A DNA stretch of 12,860 bases, taken from NCBI GenBank assembly GCA_900552775.1, contig USAP01000030.1, forward strand, positions 1-12,860, given 5' to 3'. This document shows, piece by piece, positions 6,680 to 12,860 of this stretch. Origin of the DNA: an uncultured Eubacteriales bacterium. Its GTDB lineage: Bacteria > Bacillota > Clostridia > UMGS1883 > UMGS1540. A program made the position numbers and the translations under genes. Position 1 is the stretch's first letter; the number at the start of each line of letters is the position of its first letter. Below the pieces are notes generated by a model. That model saw nothing but the letters and a program-made list of their open reading frames with translations, had not been told where the DNA came from and searched no databases.

Positions 6680-8422
6680 ATGGCAGAGCGTATTCCGGAA
6701 CCTATAATTTCCGAAATAATAGCGGCAAACGATTTGGTTTCGGTTGCGGCGCAATATACGGAGCTTAAGCGCAGCGGAAGCTCTTATGTGGGACTGTGCC
6801 CTTTTCATAAGGAAAAAACTCCTTCGTTTCATGTTTCGTCGGGAGAACAGCTTTATTACTGTTTCGGATGCGGAGCCGGAGGAAATGTAATCGGATTTAT
6901 CGAAAGAATTGAAAATCTTGATTATGTTGAGGCTGTTAAGCTTCTTGCGGAACGCGCTGGAATAAGAATACCGGAAACGGGCTTTTCAAAGGACGATAAA
7001 GAAAGATTTGAACTGCGTAAAAAAATATATGCCATAAACCGTGAATCGGCATTGTACTTTCGCAATCAGCTTCTGAGCGGAAAATACACCGCGGCAAACG
7101 AATATGTGAAAAAGCGTGGCTTAAACGAACGCGTTATCACGGCATACGGAATAGGATATGCGCCGCCCGGCTGGAGCAATCTTTCGGATTATCTTGAAAA
7201 ACGCGGCTTTAAAAAAGATGAAATCGTACTTTCGGGTGTGTCTGGGAAAAGCGACAAAGGCAGAGTTTATGACAGATTCAGGGACAGACTGATTTTTCCC
7301 ATAATAGATGTCAGGGGCAATGTAATAGGCTTCGGAGGCAGAATTTTTGAAGGTGACGGAGCAAAGTATTTAAACTCGCCCGAAACACTTGTTTTTAATA
7401 AAAGGCAAAATTTGTTCAGTCTTAACCTGGCAAAAAAATCATCGCCCGATGAGCTTATTCTGGTAGAAGGATATATGGACGTTGTTTCTCTTTACAAGTA
7501 CGGAATTACAAATGCCGTGGCTTCGCTCGGAACAGCACTGACACAGGAGCAGGCGCGTCTGATTTCGCGCTTTGTGAAAAAAGTCGTTTTGTGCTATGAT
7601 ACGGACGAGGCGGGCGTTAAGGCAACAAACCGCGCCATTGATGTGTTTGACGGTGTGCCGGTTTCGGTACGTATTCTCAATTTGCCCGAGGGGAAAGACC
7701 CTGATGAGTTTGTCAGGAAAAACGGCGCTGAAAAATTCAGAGAATACGCCGCGGAGGCAAAATCCGTTACGGAATATAAACTGTTTTTGCTTGAAAAAAA
7801 GTGTAACTTGAATGATGTAAACGGAAAAATCGAATATGCCGCAGAGGCAGCAAAGATTCTTTCGGCAGTGAGAAACGATGTTGAGAGAGATCTGTTTACC
7901 CGTATGGTTGCGGAAAAAACGGGCAGTTCGGCGGCAGCGTTTGAAGCACAGGTTTCAAAAGGTATTAAGAGAAGTGCGCGCCGCGAACAAAGAGAAATTA
8001 TAAACGAAAACATTAAAATCGGAATGAGACAGAAAAAGGGCACTTCAAAACTGCTTGACGCGCAGAGAAGGCTGATTTCACTGATAAATTCGGACAGATC
8101 ATTGTATGAAAAACTCGAAATTACAGAAGACCTTTTTGATAATCCCGTTCACATCAAACTGATTGATATGATAAAAAACGGCGATAAAAGTGAAACGGCG
8201 ATGCTTGTTGCAGGCTTTGCCGGAGATGATGCGGCAGAAGCTGCCGCGGCACTTTCGGCGTCATCCGGATATGAAAACACGATTTCGGCGGCAAAGGAAC
8301 TTATAAGTGCCGTTAAAACCGAAAAATATAATCAAAAAATACAAAATGCCATGCAGGCGGAAGACATTGAAACGCTTAACCGTCTTGTAATGGAAAAGAA
8401 TAATAACAGAGGAGGGAACTGA
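6680..8422 (+). CDS. dnaG: DNA primase
   Basis: DnaG makes RNA primers for lagging-strand and origin replication, working with the replicative helicase. Length of 580 residues is normal. The N-terminal zinc ribbon is intact: CPFH (Cys40, His43) and CFGC (Cys61, Cys64) with the typical [10 protein letters not shown] in between. The central TOPRIM catalytic domain shows [10 protein letters not shown] (201-210), GFGGRIF (217-223), [17 protein letters not shown] (259-275; Glu263) and LCYDTDEAG (304-312; Asp307, Asp309). The last part (from about 440) is the less conserved helical helicase-interacting domain. Its start is fixed by GGGGAGAG just upstream. The last bases contain the GGAGGG binding site of rpoD, and the two genes are separated by only two bases, so primase and sigma factor are co-expressed as in the classical macromolecular synthesis operon. 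Confidence 0.97.
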   Translation: MAERIPEPIISEIIAANDLVSVAAQYTELKRSGSSYVGLCPFHKEKTPSFHVSSGEQLYYCFGCGAGGNVIGFIERIENLDYVEAVKLLAERAGIRIPETGFSKDDKERFELRKKIYAINRESALYFRNQLLSGKYTAANEYVKKRGLNERVITAYGIGYAPPGWSNLSDYLEKRGFKKDEIVLSGVSGKSDKGRVYDRFRDRLIFPIIDVRGNVIGFGGRIFEGDGAKYLNSPETLVFNKRQNLFSLNLAKKSSPDELILVEGYMDVVSLYKYGITNAVASLGTALTQEQARLISRFVKKVVLCYDTDEAGVKATNRAIDVFDGVPVSVRILNLPEGKDPDEFVRKNGAEKFREYAAEAKSVTEYKLFLLEKKCNLNDVNGKIEYAAEAAKILSAVRNDVERDLFTRMVAEKTGSSAAAFEAQVSKGIKRSARREQREIINENIKIGMRQKKGTSKLLDAQRRLISLINSDRSLYEKLEITEDLFDNPVHIKLIDMIKNGDKSETAMLVAGFAGDDAAEAAAALSASSGYENTISAAKELISAVKTEKYNQKIQNAMQAEDIETLNRLVMEKNNNRGGN

Positions 8423-8424
8423 GC

Positions 8425-9501
8425 ATGGCTGATATAGCAAACAAAAAAGCTGCAATTAAAGAGCTTTTGGATAAGGGCAAGAAAAAGGGCTTGCTCACTT
8501 ATAAAGAAATTGTCGAGGGGCTTGAGGAGCTTGACTTGGAACCCGAACAAATTGAAAAATTCTACGAGACTGCGGAGCAGATAGGTATTGAAGTCGTAAG
8601 GGACATGGATGAAGAGCTTAAGGAAATTGCCTCGAACGAAGAGGAAATAGATATTTCTGTGCCGGACAGCATAAGCGTTGACGACCATGTCAGAATGTAT
8701 TTAAAGGAAATAGGAAAGGTGCCGCTTCTTTCAACCGATGATGAGGTTGAGCTTGCACGCCTTATGTCCGAAGGTGACGAGGCGGCAAAGAAGCGTCTTA
8801 CGGAAGCAAATTTAAGACTTGTTGTAAGTATAGCAAAACGCTATGTCGGCAGAGGAATGCTGTTTCTTGACTTAATACAGGAAGGCAATCTCGGACTTAT
8901 AAAAGCTGTTGAAAAATTTGACTATTCAAAGGGTTATAAGTTCAGCACATATGCAACATGGTGGATAAGACAGGCTATAACACGTGCAATAGCGGATCAA
9001 GCGAGAACTATAAGAATTCCGGTTCATATGGTTGAAACAATCAACAAGCTTATCCGTGTTTCGCGTCAGCTTTTGCAGGAACTCGGACGCGATCCTCAGC
9101 CGGAGGAAATTGCAAAGGAAATGAATATGTCGGTGGACAAGGTTCGTGAAATCATGAAGATAGCACAAGAGCCTGTGTCGCTTGAAACACCGATAGGAGA
9201 AGAAGAGGATTCGCATCTCGGAGATTTTATTCCGGATGATGATGCTCCGGCGCCGAGCGAGCTTGCTTCGTTTATGCTTTTAAAGGAACAGCTCATGGGC
9301 GTTTTGGACACGCTTACGTCAAGAGAAGAAAAAGTCTTGAGACTTCGTTTTGGTCTTGATGATGGCAGACCGAGAACACTTGAAGAGGTTGGAAAGGTTT
9401 TCAACGTTACAAGAGAGCGTATAAGACAGATAGAAGCAAAAGCTTTAAGAAAGCTGCGCCACCCCAGCAGAAGCAAAAAGCTTAAGGATTTTCTCGAATA
9501 A
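8425..9501 (+). CDS. rpoD: RNA polymerase primary sigma factor (sigma-70/SigA)
   Basis: Housekeeping sigma factor that directs RNA polymerase to TTGACA/TATAAT promoters. The 358-residue length matches the compact Gram-positive SigA without the long non-conserved insert. Seen in order: region 1.1 (about 8-60), region 1.2 ([18 protein letters not shown], 86-103), regions 2.1-2.4 ([59 protein letters not shown]), region 3 ([12 protein letters not shown] onward; [15 protein letters not shown]), and region 4 ([16 protein letters not shown], then the helix-turn-helix [20 protein letters not shown], 319-338), ending [21 protein letters not shown] at 8411-8416, inside the dnaG end, is the ribosome binding site. 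trmK follows after two bases. Confidence 0.98.
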   Translation: MADIANKKAAIKELLDKGKKKGLLTYKEIVEGLEELDLEPEQIEKFYETAEQIGIEVVRDMDEELKEIASNEEEIDISVPDSISVDDHVRMYLKEIGKVPLLSTDDEVELARLMSEGDEAAKKRLTEANLRLVVSIAKRYVGRGMLFLDLIQEGNLGLIKAVEKFDYSKGYKFSTYATWWIRQAITRAIADQARTIRIPVHMVETINKLIRVSRQLLQELGRDPQPEEIAKEMNMSVDKVREIMKIAQEPVSLETPIGEEEDSHLGDFIPDDDAPAPSELASFMLLKEQLMGVLDTLTSREEKVLRLRFGLDDGRPRTLEEVGKVFNVTRERIRQIEAKALRKLRHPSRSKKLKDFLE

Positions 9502-9503
9502 TT

Positions 9504-10163
9504 ATGGATGGATTTATGACACCGAGGCTGTATGCAATAGCTTCTATGGTGCCACAGGGAGCTTTTTTTGCGGATGTTGGCACCGATCATGCGTATTTGC
9601 CGATATATCTGGCCGAAAATAACTTAATTTCCCATGCTGTTGCGGCGGACATAAACCGCGGTCCGCTTTTGCGCGCAAAGGGAAACATCAAAAAATATAA
9701 TCTGGAAGAAAAGATAGATACTTGCCTGTCGGATGGGTTTGAAGAACTGGACGGCAATAGTTTTGATACCGCTTCCATAGCCGGTATGGGCGGTATACTG
9801 ATAGCGCGAATATTGGAAAAAGCGCCGCGCGGAAAGCTTTACATATTACAGCCCATGCGTGACGCGCATTTTTTGCGCGCTTATTTGAGCAGCAACGGCT
9901 TTGAACTTGTTGACGAGAAGTTGGCAGAGGAAGGGAACAAAATTTATACTGTGATTGCCGTGCGTGACGGAAAAGGGGTACTTTCCGAAAAAGAATTATA
10001 CTTGGGTAAGCTTTTAAAAAAGGACCCGCTTTTTGAAAAATTCAGAACAAGACTTTCGAATAAATATAAGAAAAAATATGAAGGATTAAAACTTTCGTCA
10101 ACTGATAAAACGGCTGAAATCGAAGAATGTGAACGTATTATAAATATTTTAAACGGAGGTTAA
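9504..10163 (+). CDS. trmK: tRNA (adenine(22)-N1)-methyltransferase
   Basis: SAM-dependent Rossmann-fold enzyme that makes m1A22 in tRNA. Length of 219 residues is near the usual. The SAM-binding motif FADVGTDHAYLPIYL (22-36), AADINRGPLLRAKGN (47-61), LSDGFEEL (75-82) and the family motif SIAGMGGILIARIL (91-104) with LQPMRD (115-120) are all present; the C-terminal part is a helical arm. The gene follows rpoD by two bases, its usual place in Bacillota. No clear ribosome binding sequence stands before the ATG at 9504; the in-frame ATG at 9516 (MTPRLYAIASMV) also matches where family members begin, so the start is uncertain by four codons. Its usual partner, a Nif3-like gene, does not follow; an esterase gene does. 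Confidence 0.93.
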   Translation: MDGFMTPRLYAIASMVPQGAFFADVGTDHAYLPIYLAENNLISHAVAADINRGPLLRAKGNIKKYNLEEKIDTCLSDGFEELDGNSFDTASIAGMGGILIARILEKAPRGKLYILQPMRDAHFLRAYLSSNGFELVDEKLAEEGNKIYTVIAVRDGKGVLSEKELYLGKLLKKDPLFEKFRTRLSNKYKKKYEGLKLSSTDKTAEIEECERIINILNGG

Positions 10164-10167
10164 AACT

Positions 10168-11184
10168 ATGGAAGAGAAGGATTTTATCAAACCGGATTTA
10201 TGCCACGAAAAGGCTCTTGAGGAAATGAAGCCGAGTCTGGCTTTTTCCGACAACTGCGATTTTGAAGCGTACAGGGCAAAAGTGCGTAAAAAATACATTG
10301 AGCTTTTGGGGGATATGCCGGAGAAGGTTCCCGCAAACGTTTGCGTTGAGTGGGAAAAGGATATGGGCGATTTTATAGAAAAAAGGTTTACCTTTGATAC
10401 GGAAAAATACGCAAAATGTCTGTGCCATTTATGGGTTCCGAAGGACGGAAAAGAGAAGCACAACGTTGTAATATGCTTGCAGGGGCATTCAACGGGCATG
10501 CATATTTCGATGGGCAGACCCATCTATCCCGGAGATGAAGAAACCTGTCATGACGGTGACAGAGATTTTGCCGTACAGATTATAAAACAGGGGCATGCGG
10601 CGCTTTGTCTTGAGCAGAGGGCATTCGGAGAGAGAAAAAGCGATAAAATAGACGCATATACAACATGCAATCACCCCGCTATGGTTGCGCTCCTGTTGGG
10701 CAGAACGTTTATCGGGGAGAGAATTTGGGATGTATCGAGGGCAATAGACGCTATTTCGGAGTTTCCTGAACTTAACGCTGACAAGGTTGCCGTTATGGGG
10801 AATTCGGGCGGTGGAACAACAAGCTTTTACGCGGCATGCTTTGACGAAAGAATAAGTATTGCAATGCCTTCATGCAGCGTATGTACATATAAAGATTCAA
10901 TAGGTGCAATGCATCACTGTACATGTAACTATATACCGGGCATTGCAAAATATTTTGATATGGGTGATTTGGCATCTTTGATAGCGCCGAGACCTTTTAT
11001 AATAGTGTGCGGAAAAGACGATCCGATTTTTCCGCTTCACGGTGTGCGTGAAACATTTGAAACAGTTAAAAAAATATACAAAAAAGCAGGCGCACCCGAA
11101 AATTGCAGTCTTGTAATAGGTGACGGCGGACATAGATTTTATGCAAAACCCGGTTGGGAAGCGTTTAACAAATACAGTTTTTAA
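10168..11184 (+). CDS. Alpha/beta-hydrolase, probable carbohydrate esterase
   Basis: A 338-residue alpha/beta-hydrolase related to the dienelactone-hydrolase and acetylxylan-esterase-like group, which removes acyl or methyl ester groups. The triad is visible: nucleophile Ser213 in GNSGGG (211-216), Asp285 in CGKDDPIFP (281-289), and His322 in GDGGHRFY (318-325). LQGHSTG (104-110) fits the oxyanion loop. A poorly conserved helical N-terminal stretch of about 95 residues precedes the fold; no signal peptide is seen, so it should act in the cytoplasm. It is unusually rich in cysteine (for example CHHCTC-like spacing near 235-253, which reads SCSVC and HHCTC). GGAGGT at 10155-10160 lies in the trmK end, and GH88 follows by 10 bases. 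The context suggests deacylation or demethylation of uronic-acid oligosaccharides. Substrate is inference; the fold and triad are well supported. Confidence 0.8.
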   Translation: MEEKDFIKPDLCHEKALEEMKPSLAFSDNCDFEAYRAKVRKKYIELLGDMPEKVPANVCVEWEKDMGDFIEKRFTFDTEKYAKCLCHLWVPKDGKEKHNVVICLQGHSTGMHISMGRPIYPGDEETCHDGDRDFAVQIIKQGHAALCLEQRAFGERKSDKIDAYTTCNHPAMVALLLGRTFIGERIWDVSRAIDAISEFPELNADKVAVMGNSGGGTTSFYAACFDERISIAMPSCSVCTYKDSIGAMHHCTCNYIPGIAKYFDMGDLASLIAPRPFIIVCGKDDPIFPLHGVRETFETVKKIYKKAGAPENCSLVIGDGGHRFYAKPGWEAFNKYSF

Positions 11185-11194
11185 GGAGACCATT

Positions 11195-12361
11195 ATGAAC
11201 TTTGAGAGATATAACAATTGTGGGAATTTAACAGAAGAAAAACTTCGTGCGGCGCTGTCCAACGCGCTTCTGAAGATAGATAAAAACATCCCTAATTATA
11301 GTGATGGATTTATGACATCGGCGAGCAAAGACGGTATTTACGGAAAAATTGATAATGTTGACTGGACCTCAAGCTTTTGGACGGGTATGCTGTGGCTTGC
11401 ATATGAATTTACAAAAAAAGAAAGATATAAAGACTGTGCAATGGGACTTATGCCGTCATATAAAAATCGTCTTTATAATATGATTAATATGGACAGCCAT
11501 GATATAGGATTTATTTACACGCTGTCAACCGTTGCCGGATATAAAGTTACGGGAGACAAAGAACTTTACAAGATTTCAATTGACGCTGCCGATGTTTTGG
11601 CAAAACGCTTCAGAGAAAAGGGCAAATTTATTCAGCTTTGGGGTGAAGCTGATGTTGAAGATAAGAGTATGTACAGACTGATTATAGATTGTCTTTTAAA
11701 CATTCCGCTGCTTTATTTTGCGGGCAAAGCGGAAAATAATGCGGAGTATACAAGAAAAGCATTTGAACATTTTAACACAACTATGGAAACCGTTGTGAGA
11801 GAAGACGGCTCAACTTTTCAGAACTTTTACTTCGATCCTGTTACCGGAGAGCGTCTCGGCGGCGGAACAAAACAGGGATTTTCGGATACATCGTGCTGGT
11901 CACGCGGTCAGGCTTGGGGTGTTATGGGTACACCGTTTACGTATTCGTATATGCATAACAATGAAATAATGGATAAATACATAAAAATCGCAGATTATTA
12001 TTTGGCGCATCTTCCGGAAGATTATATTCCGTACTGGGATTTGTCTTTTACGGATGGAGATGAACCGCGCGACAGTTCTGCAGGGGCAATAGCCGTTTGC
12101 GGACTTTTGGAGGCGTGCCGCGTTATGCCGCTTGACGAAGAACATAAAAAGCGTTATTATAATGCAGCATGCAAAATTATGGAGGCACTTATTGACAAGT
12201 GCTCTACCAAAAATGACGAAAAATCAAACGGCCTTTTGTTCCATGCAACTTATTATTATGCCGGCAATCTCGGTATTGACGAGTGCAATATTTGGGGTGA
12301 CTATTTCTACATGGAAGCTCTTATGAGATTTTTAAACCCCGATTGGAAAATGTATTGGTAA
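11195..12361 (+). CDS. Glycoside hydrolase family 88, unsaturated glucuronyl hydrolase
   Basis: Enzymes of GH88 hydrate the double bond of the unsaturated uronic acid that polysaccharide lyases leave at the non-reducing end and thereby release it. The 388-residue protein has the (alpha/alpha)6-barrel pattern: VDWTSSFWTGMLWLAYE (55-71), SHDIGFIYTL (101-110; Asp103), MYRLIIDCLLNIPLLY (159-174; Asp165), DTSCWSRGQAWGVMG (231-245), PRDSSAGAIAVCGLLE (291-306) and IWGDYFYMEALMRFL (366-380). Asp103 and Asp165 line up with the two catalytic aspartates known in Bacillus unsaturated glucuronyl hydrolase. No signal peptide, so it acts on imported oligosaccharides. The ATG at 11195 is favoured by AAGGAGA at 11183-11189; an upstream in-frame start at 11120 would lie inside the esterase gene. 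The substrate (glycosaminoglycan, xanthan, ulvan or pectin-derived) cannot be told from sequence alone; GH105 is the nearest alternative family. Confidence 0.88.
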   Translation: MNFERYNNCGNLTEEKLRAALSNALLKIDKNIPNYSDGFMTSASKDGIYGKIDNVDWTSSFWTGMLWLAYEFTKKERYKDCAMGLMPSYKNRLYNMINMDSHDIGFIYTLSTVAGYKVTGDKELYKISIDAADVLAKRFREKGKFIQLWGEADVEDKSMYRLIIDCLLNIPLLYFAGKAENNAEYTRKAFEHFNTTMETVVREDGSTFQNFYFDPVTGERLGGGTKQGFSDTSCWSRGQAWGVMGTPFTYSYMHNNEIMDKYIKIADYYLAHLPEDYIPYWDLSFTDGDEPRDSSAGAIAVCGLLEACRVMPLDEEHKKRYYNAACKIMEALIDKCSTKNDEKSNGLLFHATYYYAGNLGIDECNIWGDYFYMEALMRFLNPDWKMYW

Positions 12362-12408
12362 TAGCATGTGAAAGCATCGGGCATTTTAGGTTAAGGAGGA
12401 AGCTTTAA
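12362..12408 (+). promoter_or_regulatory. Short spacer with strong ribosome binding site before the ASRT-like gene
   Basis: The 47-base gap contains TAAGGAGGA (12392-12400), a near-perfect ribosome binding site eight bases before the ATG at 12409, the strongest of the cassette. GCAT occurs three times (12364, 12374, 12381), but no palindrome or hairpin with T-tract is formed, so there is no visible terminator between GH88 and the next gene. Confidence 0.6.
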
Positions 12409-12765
12409 ATGAACGGCAAAAAAACTTGGATAATACCCGATGGGTATATGAACCCTACGAAAAACGGTGATTTTAACAGCCATGAAGCAATTTGTGTGCT
12501 TAATCTTTCCGGTAAGGATGCACATATAGATATAAAAATCTTCTTTGAAGACAGAGAGCCGCTTTGCGGATTTAAGGCGGAATGCAAAAACGAAAGAACA
12601 AATCATATTCGCCTTGATAAAATTGTTTCGGAAAATGGAGATAAAATTCCGTTTGGAATAAGCTATGCGGTGCTTGTTGAGAGCGACACCGACATTGTTG
12701 TACAGCACAGCCGTATGGACGTAAGCCAGGCTGAAATGGCGCTTATGAGTACGATAGCTTACTAA
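12409..12765 (+). CDS. ASRT-family protein (sensory rhodopsin transducer-like)
   Basis: A 118-residue protein of the Anabaena sensory rhodopsin transducer family, a small beta-sandwich. Family landmarks are plain along the whole length: TWIIPDGYM (6-14), SHEAICVLN (24-32), DAHIDIKIFFEDREP (37-51), RTNHIRLD (63-70), PFGISYAVLVES (81-92), and IVVQHSRMD followed by QAEMALMSTIAY to the end. In Anabaena the protein partners a photoreceptor, but most relatives occur where no rhodopsin exists, often near carbohydrate genes, and have been proposed to bind small molecules such as sugars. Here it follows an esterase and a GH88 enzyme on the same transcript, which supports a sugar-linked role rather than light sensing. 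The function is not established. It has no signal peptide or membrane segment. The protein ends right at the conserved STIAY, a few bases before an abrupt change in base composition, so the extreme C-terminus may be affected by a junction. Confidence 0.85.
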   Translation: MNGKKTWIIPDGYMNPTKNGDFNSHEAICVLNLSGKDAHIDIKIFFEDREPLCGFKAECKNERTNHIRLDKIVSENGDKIPFGISYAVLVESDTDIVVQHSRMDVSQAEMALMSTIAY

Positions 12766-12779
12766 AATCATGGGATGTA

Positions 12780-12860
12780 AAAATCGGCCTCGTCAACAAC
12801 TTCCTGATCCTCGGCTGCGCCTACATGCTCATCATGGGGGCGTCTTCGCTCTATCTGAAG
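12780..12860 (+). CDS. Fragment of a GC-rich membrane-protein gene, no start, runs off the window
   Basis: From 12780 to the end one frame reads KIGLVNNFLILGCAYMLIMG and then ASSLYLK, a membrane-helix-like segment resembling the N-terminal helix of a transporter, though no family can be assigned from 27 residues. Of these codons 24 of 27 end in G or C, mostly C, quite unlike the mixed A/T-ending codons of every other gene here. The frame is open back to 12735 but has no ATG, GTG or TTG start before the methionines within the helix, and no ribosome binding site serves it. The best explanation is a fragment joined to this contig by misassembly or recombination near 12766-12783; a recently acquired, degraded gene is the alternative. 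Confidence 0.4.

Noticed and set aside
7594..8043. 149-codon minus-strand open frame inside dnaG
   Set aside because: Antisense to the conserved primase; Ser/Ala/Phe-rich composition typical of antisense frames; no supporting signal.
9096..9590. 164-codon minus-strand open frame across the rpoD/trmK junction
   Set aside because: Serine-rich low-quality translation antisense to the conserved region 3-4 of the sigma factor; no motif or start signal.
12770..12860. ATG at 12770 opening a frame to the window end
   Set aside because: The translation is Pro/Arg/His-rich (MGCKNRPRQQ...), has no binding site, and is out of frame with the C/G-ending codon pattern that marks the real coding frame.
12768..12860. 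Minus-strand open frame covering the GC-rich tail, ending at a TGA near 12768
   Set aside because: Third-position bias clearly supports the forward frame; the reverse translation is the hydrophilic mirror of a membrane helix.
1..12860. CRISPR arrays, tRNA or rRNA genes, insertion sequences, known riboswitches
   Set aside because: No regularly spaced repeats, no cloverleaf-like or rRNA-like segments, no transposase and no terminal inverted repeats were seen; spacers are too short for most riboswitches except the dnaG leader, which matches none I recognise.

Overview
The window looks like a chromosomal piece of an anaerobic, low-to-moderate GC member of the Bacillota, most likely class Clostridia. 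The evidence is gene order (cdsA-dxr-rseP, nusB-xseA-xseB-ispA, and dgt-dnaG-rpoD-trmK are typical Bacillota neighbourhoods), strong GGAGG-type ribosome binding sites, a primary sigma factor of the compact Gram-positive type, and a short carbohydrate cassette of the kind found in gut and fermentative Clostridia. All genes read on the + strand and are packed with gaps of 0 to about 60 bases, apart from one 202-base spacer. No tRNA, rRNA, CRISPR array or insertion sequence was seen.

Region 1 (1-5410) is a continuous run: the end of cdsA (phospholipid precursor CDP-diacylglycerol), dxr (second step of the MEP isoprenoid pathway), rseP (site-2 membrane protease), nusB (antitermination), xseA and xseB (the two subunits of exonuclease VII, overlapping by 8 bases) and ispA (prenyl diphosphate synthase). 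It joins lipid and isoprenoid supply with rRNA transcription and DNA repair, and merges two clusters that are often separate. ispG, often next to rseP, and dxs, often next to ispA, are not here.

Region 2 (5411-10163) is the DNA and RNA maintenance block: a dGTPase-like HD hydrolase, then a 202-base spacer, then dnaG primase, the primary sigma factor and TrmK tRNA methyltransferase. The spacer holds the clearest regulatory structure of the window: a 16-base-pair hairpin followed by seven T residues (terminator or attenuator), preceded by a promoter-like TATAAT and carrying a possible 19-residue leader ORF.

Region 3 (10164-12765) is accessory, but it follows trmK with a 4-base gap and no visible terminator: an alpha/beta-hydrolase esterase with an intact Ser-Asp-His triad, a GH88 unsaturated glucuronyl hydrolase with both expected catalytic aspartates, and a small protein of the Anabaena sensory rhodopsin transducer (ASRT) family. 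No rhodopsin is visible. The three genes suggest intracellular processing of acylated or esterified unsaturated uronic-acid oligosaccharides, with the ASRT-like protein as a possible sugar-binding or regulatory partner. This is the most interesting biological hypothesis in the window.

The last ~95 bases (12766-12860) differ abruptly: they encode a hydrophobic protein fragment with almost all codons ending in C or G and no start codon in frame. This looks like an assembly chimera or recombination junction rather than a normal downstream gene.
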